NCBI GenBank assembly: GCA_902799075.1
Contig: CADBYZ010000011.1
Location: forward strand, 1 to 51,734
DNA: 51,734 nucleotides
From: Oscillospiraceae bacterium
Lineage (GTDB): Bacteria > Bacillota > Clostridia > Oscillospirales > Oscillospiraceae
Reading direction: 5' to 3'
Part shown: positions 1-8,484 of the stretch, in pieces
Numbering within the stretch: position 1 is the stretch's first letter
Layout: every line of letters starts with the position of its first letter
Made by a program: the position numbers and the translations under genes
Notes under the pieces: model-generated
Database searches by the model: none
Told to the model about the DNA's origin: nothing
Seen by the model: the letters and a program-made list of their open reading frames with translations, nothing else

Positions 1-1
1 G

Positions 2-394
2 CTGGTGTTTGCGCTGGCCGCGCCCGGCGCCTTTGCCGTGCTGCCCACGCGCGGCGACCTGCTGCGCTATATCCCGGTTGCCGTCTCCATCGACGCGGAT
101 GCTGTCTCGGTCTACGGCTACTTCACGAACCTCAACCCCGACTGCTCCGTCTCCAACTTCCGCAACTTCGAGATGGCTGTCTTCATGGACAACGTTCTCA
201 TCGCCTCCGGCAGCTTTACCGCTATCGAGAATTTTGAGATCGGACCCGAGGACGTACTCTATCACACTTTTATCTTCCCGGGCAAGAGCGGCCTGTACCC
301 CGGCACCTATATCTGCGATGACGACGACTATGCCATGATCTCCTGCACCTTCGACTACAGCGAGATGGTCTTCAGGGGCGGCGACACAAAGTAA
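2..394 (+). CDS. C-terminal part of an unidentified, probably exported protein (5' partial)
   Basis: The reading frame is open from the first base of the window to a TAA at 392-394, so the gene starts upstream. A GTG at 5 is in frame but has no visible ribosome site because the sequence begins there. The first visible residues are a hydrophobic Ala/Pro-rich stretch, possibly the tail of a signal peptide or membrane segment. About 110 residues follow, rich in Phe, Tyr, Asp and Ser, that look like a beta-rich extracellular domain. I do not recognise a family. A strong terminator follows directly, and two sortase-like genes lie downstream, so a cell-surface role is plausible but unproven. Confidence 0.55.
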   Translation: MVFALAAPGAFAVLPTRGDLLRYIPVAVSIDADAVSVYGYFTNLNPDCSVSNFRNFEMAVFMDNVLIASGSFTAIENFEIGPEDVLYHTFIFPGKSGLYPGTYICDDDDYAMISCTFDYSEMVFRGGDTK

Positions 395-428
395 GAACGC
401 ACAGCGCGAAAACCGTATAAAAATCAGC

Positions 429-459
429 CTCCCCGGGGTTTCGCCTCGGGGAGGTTTTC
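429..459 (+). terminator. Rho-independent terminator
   Basis: CCTCCCC at 429-435 pairs with GGGGAGG at 449-455, followed by TTTTC. It closes the first gene. Its 3' arm also resembles a ribosome site in front of an ATG at 460, which may mislead start calling for the next gene. Confidence 0.75.
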
Positions 460-477
460 ATGCAAAAGGACAAACCA

Positions 478-1257
478 ATGAAAAAACGAAAAATCCTGAT
501 CGCGCTCCTATGCGTGTGCGCGGTGCTGATCGTGGTGTCGGCGGTGATGGTCGGCAAGAGCGTATTTGTAAGCCTCAAGCCGACACCCACGCCCGCACCG
601 ACACCGAGCCCGACCCCGGCGCCGACGCCCGTGCCGACCCCTGTCCCCACTCCCGCCCCGACGCCGACGCCCATCCCCTACACCCCGCCGGAGGAGCTCT
701 ACAAGAGCTGGGAGCTCAACCACCATGTCATCGCCTGGCTGGACATCCCCGGCACCGACATCAGCTACCCCATCCTCCTGCACCCCACGGAGGACAACCA
801 TTACCTCAACATCAACATCGACGGCTCCTACGGCTACCCCGGCTGCATCTACACAAACAGCATGGAGGGGAAGGACTTTGCCACCTTCAACACTGTCATC
901 TACGGCCACAACATGGCGGACGGCACCTACTTCGGCAGCCTCAAGAACTATAACGACGCGGACTTTCGCGCATCTCACCGCCAGATCGACATCTACACCC
1001 CAACCGAAAAGCACAGCTACACGCTCTGTGCCGTCGTGACCTACGACGACCGCTATATCACCGAGCGCTACCTTGACGAATTCGAGGCCGACCGCGTTGC
1101 CTTCCTGCGTTCGCTGCGGGACTTCGGCGCGGTGATCGACGAGAGCGTGCCCGTCAGCACCGATGGGCACATCATCACGCTGTCCACATGCGTCGGCGGC
1201 ATGCCGAACAACCGTCTGCTGATCGTGGCGGCGGAGAACAAGGAGCCGGATTCGTGA
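478..1257 (+). CDS. Class B sortase, apparently active
   Basis: Sortases are membrane cysteine transpeptidases that attach surface proteins to peptidoglycan. From the ATG at 478 the protein has a Lys/Arg-rich tail, one transmembrane helix (about residues 5-28), a linker of about 35 residues made of Thr-Pro/Ala-Pro repeats, and a sortase domain. The catalytic set is present: His in VIYGHNM, Cys in ITLSTC and Arg in NRLLIVA. The class B hallmark NTVIYGHNMADG is clear. An ATG at 460 is also in frame, but its Shine-Dalgarno is the arm of the preceding terminator; AAAGGA at 465-470 fits 478 better. No LPXTG-type substrate is visible in the window. The next gene is a paralogue with both catalytic residues replaced. 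Confidence 0.93.
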   Translation: MKKRKILIALLCVCAVLIVVSAVMVGKSVFVSLKPTPTPAPTPSPTPAPTPVPTPVPTPAPTPTPIPYTPPEELYKSWELNHHVIAWLDIPGTDISYPILLHPTEDNHYLNINIDGSYGYPGCIYTNSMEGKDFATFNTVIYGHNMADGTYFGSLKNYNDADFRASHRQIDIYTPTEKHSYTLCAVVTYDDRYITERYLDEFEADRVAFLRSLRDFGAVIDESVPVSTDGHIITLSTCVGGMPNNRLLIVAAENKEPDS

Positions 1258-1309
1258 TTGTAACCAAAAACGCTTTTTGAAATTTTGGTGAAATTTATTT
1301 GTAACCCTA

Positions 1310-1338
1310 TCGCAATTTTTAGAAACTTGTGTTATAAT
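1310..1338 (+). promoter_or_regulatory. Promoter of the sortase-like gene
   Basis: A perfect -10 TATAAT lies at 1333-1338 with a weak -35 (TCGCAA, 1310-1315) 17 bp upstream. The roughly 100-nt leader before the gene can form a hairpin between GCCTGC (1381-1386) and GCAGGC (1408-1413). I assign no known riboswitch to it. Confidence 0.6.
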
Positions 1339-1441
1339 ACCTCCATAGTAAACCCCTGCCCGCAGAACGCGGGTATCACTGCCTGCAAAACGCAAAGTTT
1401 GGCGTGCGCAGGCAAATATAAAAGGGAGAACGGAGGAAGTT

Positions 1442-2131
1442 ATGAACAGATACTCTGAAACAAGAGCGCTGCGCCTTGCACTTTCCGCCGGCCTTGCGCT
1501 CATGCTCTGCCTCACCGTGCTGACCGGTTCCGCGTTCACCCTGAAGGCTTACGCGGACTATGAGCCGCCCCAGGCGCTGAAAGCCCTGTGGGAGCTCAAT
1601 CACGATGTGATCGGCGGCTTGTCCATCCCCGGCACCGCCGTCAACTACCCCATCATGCAGAGCGCGACCGACGACTATTATCTCAACGTCTGCTTTGACG
1701 GGGCGGCGGGCCTGCCCGGCTCGGTCTACGTCAACAAGGTCGACGGCAAGACCTTTGACACCTTCAACACCGTGGTCTACGGCCGCAACATGGCCGACGG
1801 CAGCTACTTCGGCGGGCTGAACAAATACCTGGATGTGGAGTATCTGGACGCCCACCGGGAGATTGTCGTCTACGGCGTGAACGCAAAGCACACGTATCAG
1901 GTCTTCGCCGTGGTGGTGTATGACGACCGGCGCATCACGGACACCTACACCGACGGGGAACTTCTGGACCAGTGGGCCTTCCTGCAGTCCCTGCAGACCG
2001 ACGGTCTGCCCGGAACCATCCTGCTGGATGACATGGGCGTGGACGCGGGCCGGGACCGGCTGCTCACGCTGTCCACCGGCATCACCGACCGGCCTGATAA
2101 CCGCCTGTTGATCGTGGCGGTGGAGAGATAA
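1442..2131 (+). CDS. Sortase B-like protein lacking catalytic His and Cys (pseudosortase)
   Basis: Clearly a paralogue of the sortase just upstream, with the same motifs in the same order: WELNHDVIGGLSIPGT, NTVVYGRNMADGSYFGG and LTLSTG...NRLLIVA. The catalytic His of YGHNM is Arg (CGC) and the catalytic Cys of LSTC is Gly (GGC); the Arg of NRLLIVA remains. It has an N-terminal signal or anchor (about residues 8-38) but no proline-rich stalk. The frame is intact, the ribosome site is strong (GGAGG before ATG 1442), and it has its own promoter and terminator, so it appears expressed and retained rather than decaying. It cannot be a normal transpeptidase. It may bind sorting signals, regulate the neighbouring sortase or be structural; these roles are inference. 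Confidence 0.88.
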   Translation: MNRYSETRALRLALSAGLALMLCLTVLTGSAFTLKAYADYEPPQALKALWELNHDVIGGLSIPGTAVNYPIMQSATDDYYLNVCFDGAAGLPGSVYVNKVDGKTFDTFNTVVYGRNMADGSYFGGLNKYLDVEYLDAHREIVVYGVNAKHTYQVFAVVVYDDRRITDTYTDGELLDQWAFLQSLQTDGLPGTILLDDMGVDAGRDRLLTLSTGITDRPDNRLLIVAVER

Positions 2132-2146
2132 GCAAAACGATATACA

Positions 2147-2176
2147 CCCCGGCCTCCGACGGGCCGGGGCTTTGCT
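2147..2176 (+). terminator. Rho-independent terminator
   Basis: CCCCGGCC (2147-2154) pairs with GGCCGGGG (2162-2169), followed by a T-rich run. It separates the sortase-like gene from the acetyltransferase. Confidence 0.8.
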
Positions 2177-2191
2177 TTCAAGGAGGACAAT

Positions 2192-2623
2192 ATGAAGATT
2201 GAAGCCATGACGGACAGGCACCGGGAGGAGGTGCTCAGCATGATGCGCGTTTTTTACGCCTCGCCCGCGGTGGCGACCGACGGCTCGGAGGAAATCTTCC
2301 GCGCCGACTTTGACGCGTGCATCGGCCCGAGCCCCTATCTGGAGGGCTATGTGCTGACGGAGGACGCGGCGCTCATCGGCTACGCGATGGTGGCCAAAAG
2401 CTTTTCCACCGAGTACGGCTGCCCATGCATCTGGATCGAGGAGCTGTACCTCGAGCCGGAGCACTGCGATCAGGGCTTCGGCTCGGCATTCCTGCGCTTC
2501 GTCAAAGAGAAGTACCCGGAGGCGATCATGCGCCTGGAAGTGGAGGCGGAAAACCGCCGCGCGATGCATGTCTACCGCAAAAACGGCTTTGAGGAGATGC
2601 CTTATATCGAAATGAAAGTCTGA
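2192..2623 (+). CDS. GNAT-family N-acetyltransferase
   Basis: This 143-residue protein has the length of a single GNAT domain, which transfers acetyl from acetyl-CoA to an amine. The acetyl-CoA pyrophosphate loop is seen as CDQGFGSAFL near residue 90, preceded by the typical beta-strand IWIEELYLEP. The C-terminal AENRRAMHVYRKNGFEE is the classic GNAT motif B region. Start ATG 2192 has AAGGAGG 6 nt upstream. It stands alone between two terminators. The substrate cannot be told from sequence. Confidence 0.9.
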   Translation: MKIEAMTDRHREEVLSMMRVFYASPAVATDGSEEIFRADFDACIGPSPYLEGYVLTEDAALIGYAMVAKSFSTEYGCPCIWIEELYLEPEHCDQGFGSAFLRFVKEKYPEAIMRLEVEAENRRAMHVYRKNGFEEMPYIEMKV

Positions 2624-2657
2624 TGCTTGCGGGACTTAAAAATGTATAAAACCTTAT

Positions 2658-2702
2658 TGGGACAGAATTGTGCTGATTCGTTCAAAATTCTGTTCCTTTT
2701 TA
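2658..2702 (+). terminator. Rho-independent terminator
   Basis: GGGACAGAATT (from 2659) pairs with AATTCTGTTCC (ending 2696), followed by TTTTT. It ends the acetyltransferase transcript. Confidence 0.75.
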
Positions 2703-2735
2703 TTGAAAAAACACTGAATTTCCAAAAATTTCAGC

Positions 2736-2764
2736 TTGAAGAAATATATGGAATACCGTATAAT
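2736..2764 (+). promoter_or_regulatory. Promoter for the lipoprotein-EAL operon
   Basis: TTGAAG at 2736-2741 and TATAAT at 2759-2764 with a 17-bp spacer give a near-consensus vegetative promoter, about 90 bp before the lipoprotein start. Confidence 0.75.
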
Positions 2765-2855
2765 AGAAATTGAATAAGTATATAAGGGCAGCCTGGCGGC
2801 GCATCAAACGGATACACAAAAAGATGAAGGCGGAACGGACAAGGAGCGTGCGGAT

Positions 2856-4505
2856 ATGAAAAACAACACACGACTCGGCAGAGCGCTGGGCCTTTTGCTG
2901 GCGCTTGCGCTGTTGCTGACACTGTCCGCCTGCGCGGGCGGCGGGGCCAGGACACAGAACGCGCTGCCGGAAGCGGAAGACAGCACCGACGGTTTTCTCA
3001 TCGCCGTGGAGGACGAGCCGGACACGGTGGATTTCCAGTGTACCTCCATCCACTATACCATCGCCCAGAATGTTTTCAACCGCCTTGTGGCGATGGAGAA
3101 TGACAAGGACGGCAACGCGGTTATCCTGCCGGAGCTTGCCGAGAGCTGGGAGATCTCCCCCGACCGGCGCACCTACACCTTTCATCTGCGCGAGGGCGTG
3201 CGCTTTTCAAACGGTGAGGCGCTCACGGCCTCGGACGTGCAGTATACCTTCACAAGGCTTTTGACCCATCCCGATTCCTGCAACCGGGATATCGCGGACA
3301 TGATCCTGGGGGCCGACTCCCTGGAGCGGGGGATTGCCAACAGACTGCTGGGCTTCGAGGTACTCGGTGACCTGGACTTTGCCATCACGCTGAACGATCC
3401 CTTCGAGGCCTTCCTGGCCTGCCTGTCCATGCCCGGGGCCTCCATCCTCGACCGGGAGACCACCGAACAGGCCGGGGACCGCTTCGGCCTTGACCCGGAA
3501 TGGACGGTCGGCACCGGCTCCTTCATCCTGAAAAGCTGGGAGCCGGGGAAGGGCATGCTGCTCACGGCCAATCAGGACTGCTGGCAGGGGCCTCCCCGCT
3601 GCGCTGGGCTGGACCTGCGCTTCATGACGGACGCGGAGGAGATAAGGCTCCTGTTTGAAAGGGGCGGGCTGGATCTTCTGAACCTGGACGATGTGGGCAA
3701 GACGGCGGAGTTTTTCCTGCACGGCGACATCTATCAGGACCGGCTTTACACGGTGCAGCGCATCAGCACCACCTACATCGCCCTCAACGAATCCATGGAA
3801 CCGCTTTCCGACGTACGCGTAAGAAAGGCGCTGCAGCTCGGGCTCAACCGGGCGCTGCTGCTGGACGCTGCGTACAGCGGGCGCGGGTATCTGGAAAACG
3901 GCATCATGCCCCACGGCGTGTACGGCTTTAACCCCGACCTGCCGGAGATTCCCTTTGACCGGGACCGGGCGCGCGCGCTTTTAAGGCAGGCGGGTTACCC
4001 CGACGGCTTTGACCTGAGCTTCACGGTCAGCGCCGCCTCCAGCCTCGGCGAGACGGCCCTGATCCGCACGGCGGCCTCGGCCTGGGAAAAGATCGGCGTG
4101 CACACCGAAATCAAAATCCTGCCCGACAGCGAGTTCATGCGCCTGAGAAAGAGCGGGGAGCTCGCCTGCTACTCCGCCACCTGGACGGCGGACTTCAACG
4201 ACCCGGACAATTTCTTCTATACCTTCTTCGGAGACAGAGAAAACACGCGTTTTCGCTCTCTGTGCTATCCGAGGGAGGAGATCATGGAGCGGGTGCGCGA
4301 TGCCCGCACCATCGCAGACCCCGAGGCACGCATCGGGGAATACCGTGAGCTTGAGGAGATCATCGTGCAGGAGGATGCCGCCTGGATCCCCCTGTTCTCC
4401 CGACAGTACACCTATGTGACATCTGAGCGGCTGGAGGGTTTCCAGTCGTCCTGGAACGGTTCTGTCAAGAACATGTACCGGGAGATGTCCATCCGTGAGG
4501 CTTGA
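2856..4505 (+). CDS. Peptide/oligopeptide-type ABC transporter substrate-binding lipoprotein (SBP family 5)
   Basis: An extracellular solute receptor of the DppA/OppA type. The N-terminus is a lipoprotein signal with lipobox LSAC (Cys near residue 26). Family 5 features follow: the TYTFHLREGVRFSNGE segment, SDVQYTF and, later, VRKALQLGLNR with a C-terminal LEEIIVQEDAAWIPLF. Length (549 residues) is normal. Start ATG 2856 has AAGGAG upstream. No permease or ATPase genes are adjacent. The stop codon overlaps the region just before the EAL-domain gene, so the two are probably co-translated. The binding protein may therefore feed a signalling protein rather than a transporter; that is inference. 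Confidence 0.9.
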   Translation: MKNNTRLGRALGLLLALALLLTLSACAGGGARTQNALPEAEDSTDGFLIAVEDEPDTVDFQCTSIHYTIAQNVFNRLVAMENDKDGNAVILPELAESWEISPDRRTYTFHLREGVRFSNGEALTASDVQYTFTRLLTHPDSCNRDIADMILGADSLERGIANRLLGFEVLGDLDFAITLNDPFEAFLACLSMPGASILDRETTEQAGDRFGLDPEWTVGTGSFILKSWEPGKGMLLTANQDCWQGPPRCAGLDLRFMTDAEEIRLLFERGGLDLLNLDDVGKTAEFFLHGDIYQDRLYTVQRISTTYIALNESMEPLSDVRVRKALQLGLNRALLLDAAYSGRGYLENGIMPHGVYGFNPDLPEIPFDRDRARALLRQAGYPDGFDLSFTVSAASSLGETALIRTAASAWEKIGVHTEIKILPDSEFMRLRKSGELACYSATWTADFNDPDNFFYTFFGDRENTRFRSLCYPREEIMERVRDARTIADPEARIGEYRELEEIIVQEDAAWIPLFSRQYTYVTSERLEGFQSSWNGSVKNMYREMSIREA

Positions 4506-4510
4506 CTGCA

Positions 4511-7500
4511 ATGAAATTCAATTCGATCCGCTTTAAGATCACGGCGATCACCGTCACCGCGATCCTGTTCGCCATCCTCGCCGTCTTCGGCGCGAGCTAT
4601 TACTCCATCCACACCGAAACGGACCGCCGCTCGGTGGAGATCATGCGCCTGATCGGCGAAAACACCAGGGACACCCTGGATGAATACTTTGCCAGCATCG
4701 AGCAGTCGGTGAGCCTGGCCGCCAACATGGCGGTGGATTCGCTGGACAGCGTGGTTCTGGTTGAGTGCGGCGCGGCGGGAAGCTACGCAAAGGAGCAGAC
4801 GCGCAGCCCCGAGCAGACCGAACGCCTGGACGCCTACCTCGCAGAGCACTGCGCGTATGTCCTCAAGGCTTTTGAAAGCTCCGCCGGGCACACAAACGGC
4901 GTCATCACCTATTACTACTGCATCAATCCCGAAATCAGTGAAAACGTGCACGGCTTCTTCTACTCCCGGGTCGGCAAGGCCGGCTTCGTGGAGCGTGAGC
5001 CGCTGGACGCCCGCACCCTCGATCCTGAGGATACCGAGCACACCACCTGGTACTATACGCCCATCCAACGCGGCAGGCCCTCCTGGGTGGGCCCCTATAC
5101 GGCGCATTTCCTGGACGAAATGCCCACCTGCTCCTACCTCATCCCGATCTACTCCACCGGCGAGCTCATCGGCGTACTGGGCATGGATATTGCCCTGGAG
5201 ACCATCACCTCCCATGTCAGCGCCGTCAAGGTCTATGACACGGGCTTTGCAAGTCTCTACGACAAAGAGGGAAAAATTCTCTACCATCCCGACGAGACCA
5301 GGCACCGGATCCCGGAGCTTTCAAAGCTGTCGGTGCCGCAGGAGCTTCTCTACGCCGACGACAGCGGCGACGCCCTCATCCGCTATACCATCGACAACGA
5401 GCCCCGGCAGATGGCCTTCACTACCCTGCGCAACGGGCTCAAGCTCATTGTCACCGCCCCCGTCAGGGAGATCAACGCTTCCTGGTTACATGAGGTTCGC
5501 GCCGTCTCGATCATCGCCTTTATCATCATCGCCGTCTCGGCAGTACTCATCCTGTTGGTCATGCGTTACGTCACAAACCCGCTGCTGCGGCTGACGGCGG
5601 CATCCCAGCGCCTGGCCGACGGGGACTACGACGTTGCGCTGACCTACCGCTCGGGGGACGAGATCGGCAAGCTGACCAAGGCGTTCCTGCGCATGCGCGA
5701 CCAGCTCAGGGACACGATCTCCGACCTCAACCGCCGGGTCAACACGGATATGCTGACGGGTCTGCCGAACATGCGGTATTTCTTCAAACTTGCCCCGACC
5801 GAGCGGGACCGTCTCAAGAGCGAAGGCAAGGACGCGGTGCTGCTGTACTTTGACATGATCGGCATGAAGTACTATAACCGCCAGTACAACTTCGACGAGG
5901 GCGACAAGCTCCTGTGCGAGGTGGGCGAGATCCTGGCAAAGCATTTCCCGTGCCTGTGTCGCTTCAGCGAGGATCACTTCGCCGCCATCAGTGACGACGA
6001 GAACCTGGACGAACGCCTGCGGGCCGTCTTCCGGGACTGCGAGAAGGCAAACGGCGGCAACAGCCTGCCCGTGCGCGTGGGCATCTACCGCGACAGCATG
6101 GAGCCCGTCAGCATCAGCATCGCCTGTGACCGGGCCAAATACGCCTGTGACAAGCACCGCGGCACCTTTGAGTCCGGCTGGTACGTGTTCGACGAGGAAA
6201 TGCTCACCCAGCTCGACGGGGTGCGCTATATCATCAACCATCTGGACCAGGCTCTCTCCGAGCACTGGATCAAGGTCTGCTACCAGCCCATCATCCGCGC
6301 GGTCAACGGGCGCGTGTGCGACGAGGAGGCGCTGTCGCGCTGGGTGGACCCGGTGCGCGGAATGCTCTCGCCGGCGGTATTCATCCCCATTCTGGAGCGG
6401 GCGCGGCTCATCTACAAGCTGGACCTCTACGTGCTCGACCAGATCCTGGAGAAGATGCAGGCCCAGAAGCTGGCGGGGCTCCGGGTCGTGCCGCATTCGG
6501 TGAACCTCTCCCGCGCGGACTTCGACGCCTGCGACATCGTCGAGGAGATCCGCCGCCGGGTCGACGAGGCGGGCATCGCCCGCGACAGGCTCACCATTGA
6601 GATCACCGAGAGCATCATCGGCAGCGACTTCGACTTCATGAAGGAGCAGATCCTGCGCTTCCAGTCCCTGGGCTTCCGGGTGTGGATGGACGATTTCGGC
6701 AGCGGCTACTCCTCCCTGGACGTGCTGCAGGATATCCACTTTGACCTGCTCAAGTTCGACATGCGCTTTATGAAGCGCTTCGGCGAGGGAGAGGAGAGCA
6801 AGATCATCCTCACTGACCTCATCCGCATGGCCATCGACCTCGGCGTCGACACGATATGCGAGGGCGTGGAGACCGCCGAGGAAGCCGCCTTCCTGCGGGA
6901 GATCGGCTGCAACAAGCTGCAGGGCTTCTACTATTGCCGCCCCATCCCCTACGAGGAGATCCTGGAGCGCAACCGCAAGGGCATCCAGATCGGCTTTGAG
7001 GACCCGGAGGAGAGCGACTACTACGCCGCCATCGGCAGGGTGAACCTGTATGACCTCACCGTCATCGCCGACAAGGACAGCGGGCGTCAGGACTATTTCG
7101 ACACCCTGCCCGCCGGCATCCTGGAGATCAGGGGGGATGAGGTCTCCTATGTGCGCACGAACCGGGCCTACCGGGATTTCCTGAAGCAGTTCTTCCAGTT
7201 CGATCTGGACACGCAGAACGGGGGCTACCCCGCTTCCCCCCAGGGCTACGCTGCCGAGTTCATGAAGCAGGTCAGAAGGTGCGGCACGGAGATGACCCGC
7301 ATCTTCTACGACGGGCGGCTGAATGACGGCTCGCTTGCGCACACGGTCCTCAACCCCGTGGGGGCAAACCCCAAAACCGGGGCCTACGCCGTCGCCGCGG
7401 CGGTGCTGTCCATCGTGGAGCCCGACAAGAGCACCAGCTACGCGGACATCGCCCGGGCCCTGGCGGCGGACTACTACAACATCTATGTCGTGGACCTGGA

Positions 7501-7840
7501 CAGCGACCGCTTCATCGAGTACTCCTCCCAGGTCGGCGGCGAGGAGCTGGCTGTCGAGCGGCACGGGACGGACTTCTTCGCCTCGGCCCGGCGCGACACC
7601 ATGGTCCGCATTTACGAGGCGGACAGAGAGCCCTTCCTGACCTGGTTTTCCAAGGAGAACATCCTGCGTGAGCTGGATGCCCAGGGGGTCTTCACCACCA
7701 CCTACCGCCTCATCGACACCGGCGCGCCCATGTACGTCACCATGAAGATCACCCGCATGCCGGGCGGCAACCGTATCATCATCGGCATCAGCATCGTCGA
7801 CGCCCAGATGAAGCAGCGCGAGCAGCTGGGCGGGAAATAG
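4511..7840 (+). CDS. Membrane sensor with dCache, HAMP, degenerate GGDEF and EAL domains (c-di-GMP phosphodiesterase)
   Basis: The order is: transmembrane helix (about 8-30), extracellular dCache-like sensor (35-325), second helix (332-354), HAMP (355-405), GGDEF (about 410-570), EAL (580-830) and a C-terminal PAS-like region (about 860-1109). The GGDEF signature is replaced by FSEDHF near residue 483, so diguanylate cyclase activity is not expected. The EAL domain keeps DEEAL, VNLS, EITES, DDFGSGYSS, CEGVET and QGFYYCRP, so c-di-GMP hydrolysis is expected. ATG 4511 is chosen because GAGG at 4497-4500 suits it; a TTG at 4502 overlaps the previous stop. The coupled upstream solute-binding lipoprotein is a candidate ligand source for the sensor. 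Confidence 0.9.
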   Translation: MKFNSIRFKITAITVTAILFAILAVFGASYYSIHTETDRRSVEIMRLIGENTRDTLDEYFASIEQSVSLAANMAVDSLDSVVLVECGAAGSYAKEQTRSPEQTERLDAYLAEHCAYVLKAFESSAGHTNGVITYYYCINPEISENVHGFFYSRVGKAGFVEREPLDARTLDPEDTEHTTWYYTPIQRGRPSWVGPYTAHFLDEMPTCSYLIPIYSTGELIGVLGMDIALETITSHVSAVKVYDTGFASLYDKEGKILYHPDETRHRIPELSKLSVPQELLYADDSGDALIRYTIDNEPRQMAFTTLRNGLKLIVTAPVREINASWLHEVRAVSIIAFIIIAVSAVLILLVMRYVTNPLLRLTAASQRLADGDYDVALTYRSGDEIGKLTKAFLRMRDQLRDTISDLNRRVNTDMLTGLPNMRYFFKLAPTERDRLKSEGKDAVLLYFDMIGMKYYNRQYNFDEGDKLLCEVGEILAKHFPCLCRFSEDHFAAISDDENLDERLRAVFRDCEKANGGNSLPVRVGIYRDSMEPVSISIACDRAKYACDKHRGTFESGWYVFDEEMLTQLDGVRYIINHLDQALSEHWIKVCYQPIIRAVNGRVCDEEALSRWVDPVRGMLSPAVFIPILERARLIYKLDLYVLDQILEKMQAQKLAGLRVVPHSVNLSRADFDACDIVEEIRRRVDEAGIARDRLTIEITESIIGSDFDFMKEQILRFQSLGFRVWMDDFGSGYSSLDVLQDIHFDLLKFDMRFMKRFGEGEESKIILTDLIRMAIDLGVDTICEGVETAEEAAFLREIGCNKLQGFYYCRPIPYEEILERNRKGIQIGFEDPEESDYYAAIGRVNLYDLTVIADKDSGRQDYFDTLPAGILEIRGDEVSYVRTNRAYRDFLKQFFQFDLDTQNGGYPASPQGYAAEFMKQVRRCGTEMTRIFYDGRLNDGSLAHTVLNPVGANPKTGAYAVAAAVLSIVEPDKSTSYADIARALAADYYNIYVVDLDSDRFIEYSSQVGGEELAVERHGTDFFASARRDTMVRIYEADREPFLTWFSKENILRELDAQGVFTTTYRLIDTGAPMYVTMKITRMPGGNRIIIGISIVDAQMKQREQLGGK

Positions 7841-7853
7841 GCCCCGAGACATA

Positions 7854-7891
7854 AAAACATCGGCAGATCAAAACGATCTGCCGATGTTTTT
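7854..7891. terminator. Bidirectional terminator
   Basis: A 14-16 bp stem (AACATCGGCAGATC with GATCTGCCGATGTT, loop AAAAC) is flanked by A-run and T-run. It lies between convergent genes and should end both transcripts. Confidence 0.9.
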
Positions 7892-7895
7892 GCAC

Positions 7896-8423
7896 TTATT
7901 CGACCCAGTAAACGCGGCCTTCCGCACGCGGCTTTGGGGCGGGCGCTTCGCCGTCCGGGAAGCCCACGATGCAGTGGCCGATGCCCTCCCAGTCGCCCTC
8001 AATGCCGAGGTCGCGGAGGATGGCCTTGCCCTCGTCGGAGTCAAACTCCTGCAGAGCGCGGTTGATCCAGCAGCTGCCGAGGCCCAGCGCGTGGGCGGCC
8101 AGCATCATGTTGCCCATGGTGAGGCTGCCGTCATAGATGTGGTTGGGGCTTTCCCGGTTGGAAAGCACCAGCAGCACGGCGGGCGCGCCGTAGAAGGGAT
8201 CAAAGCCCTCCTGCCAGCCGCCGATCAGACGGTTCATCTCCATGAGCCGGTCGCGAAGCTTCCTGTCGGTGACGGCGATGACCATGGACGACTGCATGCC
8301 GTGGCCGCTGGCGGCATAGAGTCCGGCCTCGATGATTGTTTCCAGGTCCTTGCGGTCCGGCAGCTCGGGTTTAAATTTGCGGATGCTGCGGCGGGTCAGG
8401 ATATCGTCAAGTGTGGTGTTCAT
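7896..8423 (-). CDS. Nitroreductase-family FMN oxidoreductase
   Basis: This 175-residue protein begins with RRSIRKFKP, the phosphate-binding arginine motif of FMN nitroreductases, followed by AASGHGMQSSMVI and the conserved NMMLAAHALGLGSCWI helix. Such enzymes reduce nitroaromatics, quinones or enones with NAD(P)H; the physiological substrate is unknown. Start ATG at 8423 has AAGGGAG upstream. It is transcribed from its own promoter, which overlaps the end of birA. Confidence 0.9.
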   Translation of the reverse strand: MNTTLDDILTRRSIRKFKPELPDRKDLETIIEAGLYAASGHGMQSSMVIAVTDRKLRDRLMEMNRLIGGWQEGFDPFYGAPAVLLVLSNRESPNHIYDGSLTMGNMMLAAHALGLGSCWINRALQEFDSDEGKAILRDLGIEGDWEGIGHCIVGFPDGEAPAPKPRAEGRVYWVE

Positions 8424-8454
8424 GTTTGTGCGCTCCCTTCACTTTCGTGATTTC

Positions 8455-8484
8455 AGTATAGCATCACGGAAACGCATGCGTCAA
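8455..8484 (-). promoter_or_regulatory. Promoter of the nitroreductase gene
   Basis: On the minus strand TTGACG (8484-8479) and TATACT (8460-8455) are 18 bp apart. The -35 overlaps the birA stop codon. Confidence 0.65.

Noticed and set aside
583-684. Tandem DNA repeat of ACGCCGACGCCC type
   Set aside because: It encodes the Thr-Pro/Ala-Pro stalk of the sortase and is explained by protein low complexity, not a CRISPR or satellite.
1381-1413. Possible riboswitch before the pseudosortase
   Set aside because: Only a modest hairpin (GCCTGC/GCAGGC with inner ACGC/GCGT) is visible, with no match to a known class and no terminator-antiterminator pair.
508-1539. Long minus-strand ORF opposite the sortase genes
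   Set aside because: It mirrors the high-GC codons of two real genes on the other strand, has low-complexity Val/Gly/Asp composition and no start signal. The same holds for the other long antisense ORFs, for example 1376-2569, 5486-7852, 19212-20309 and 21972-23324.
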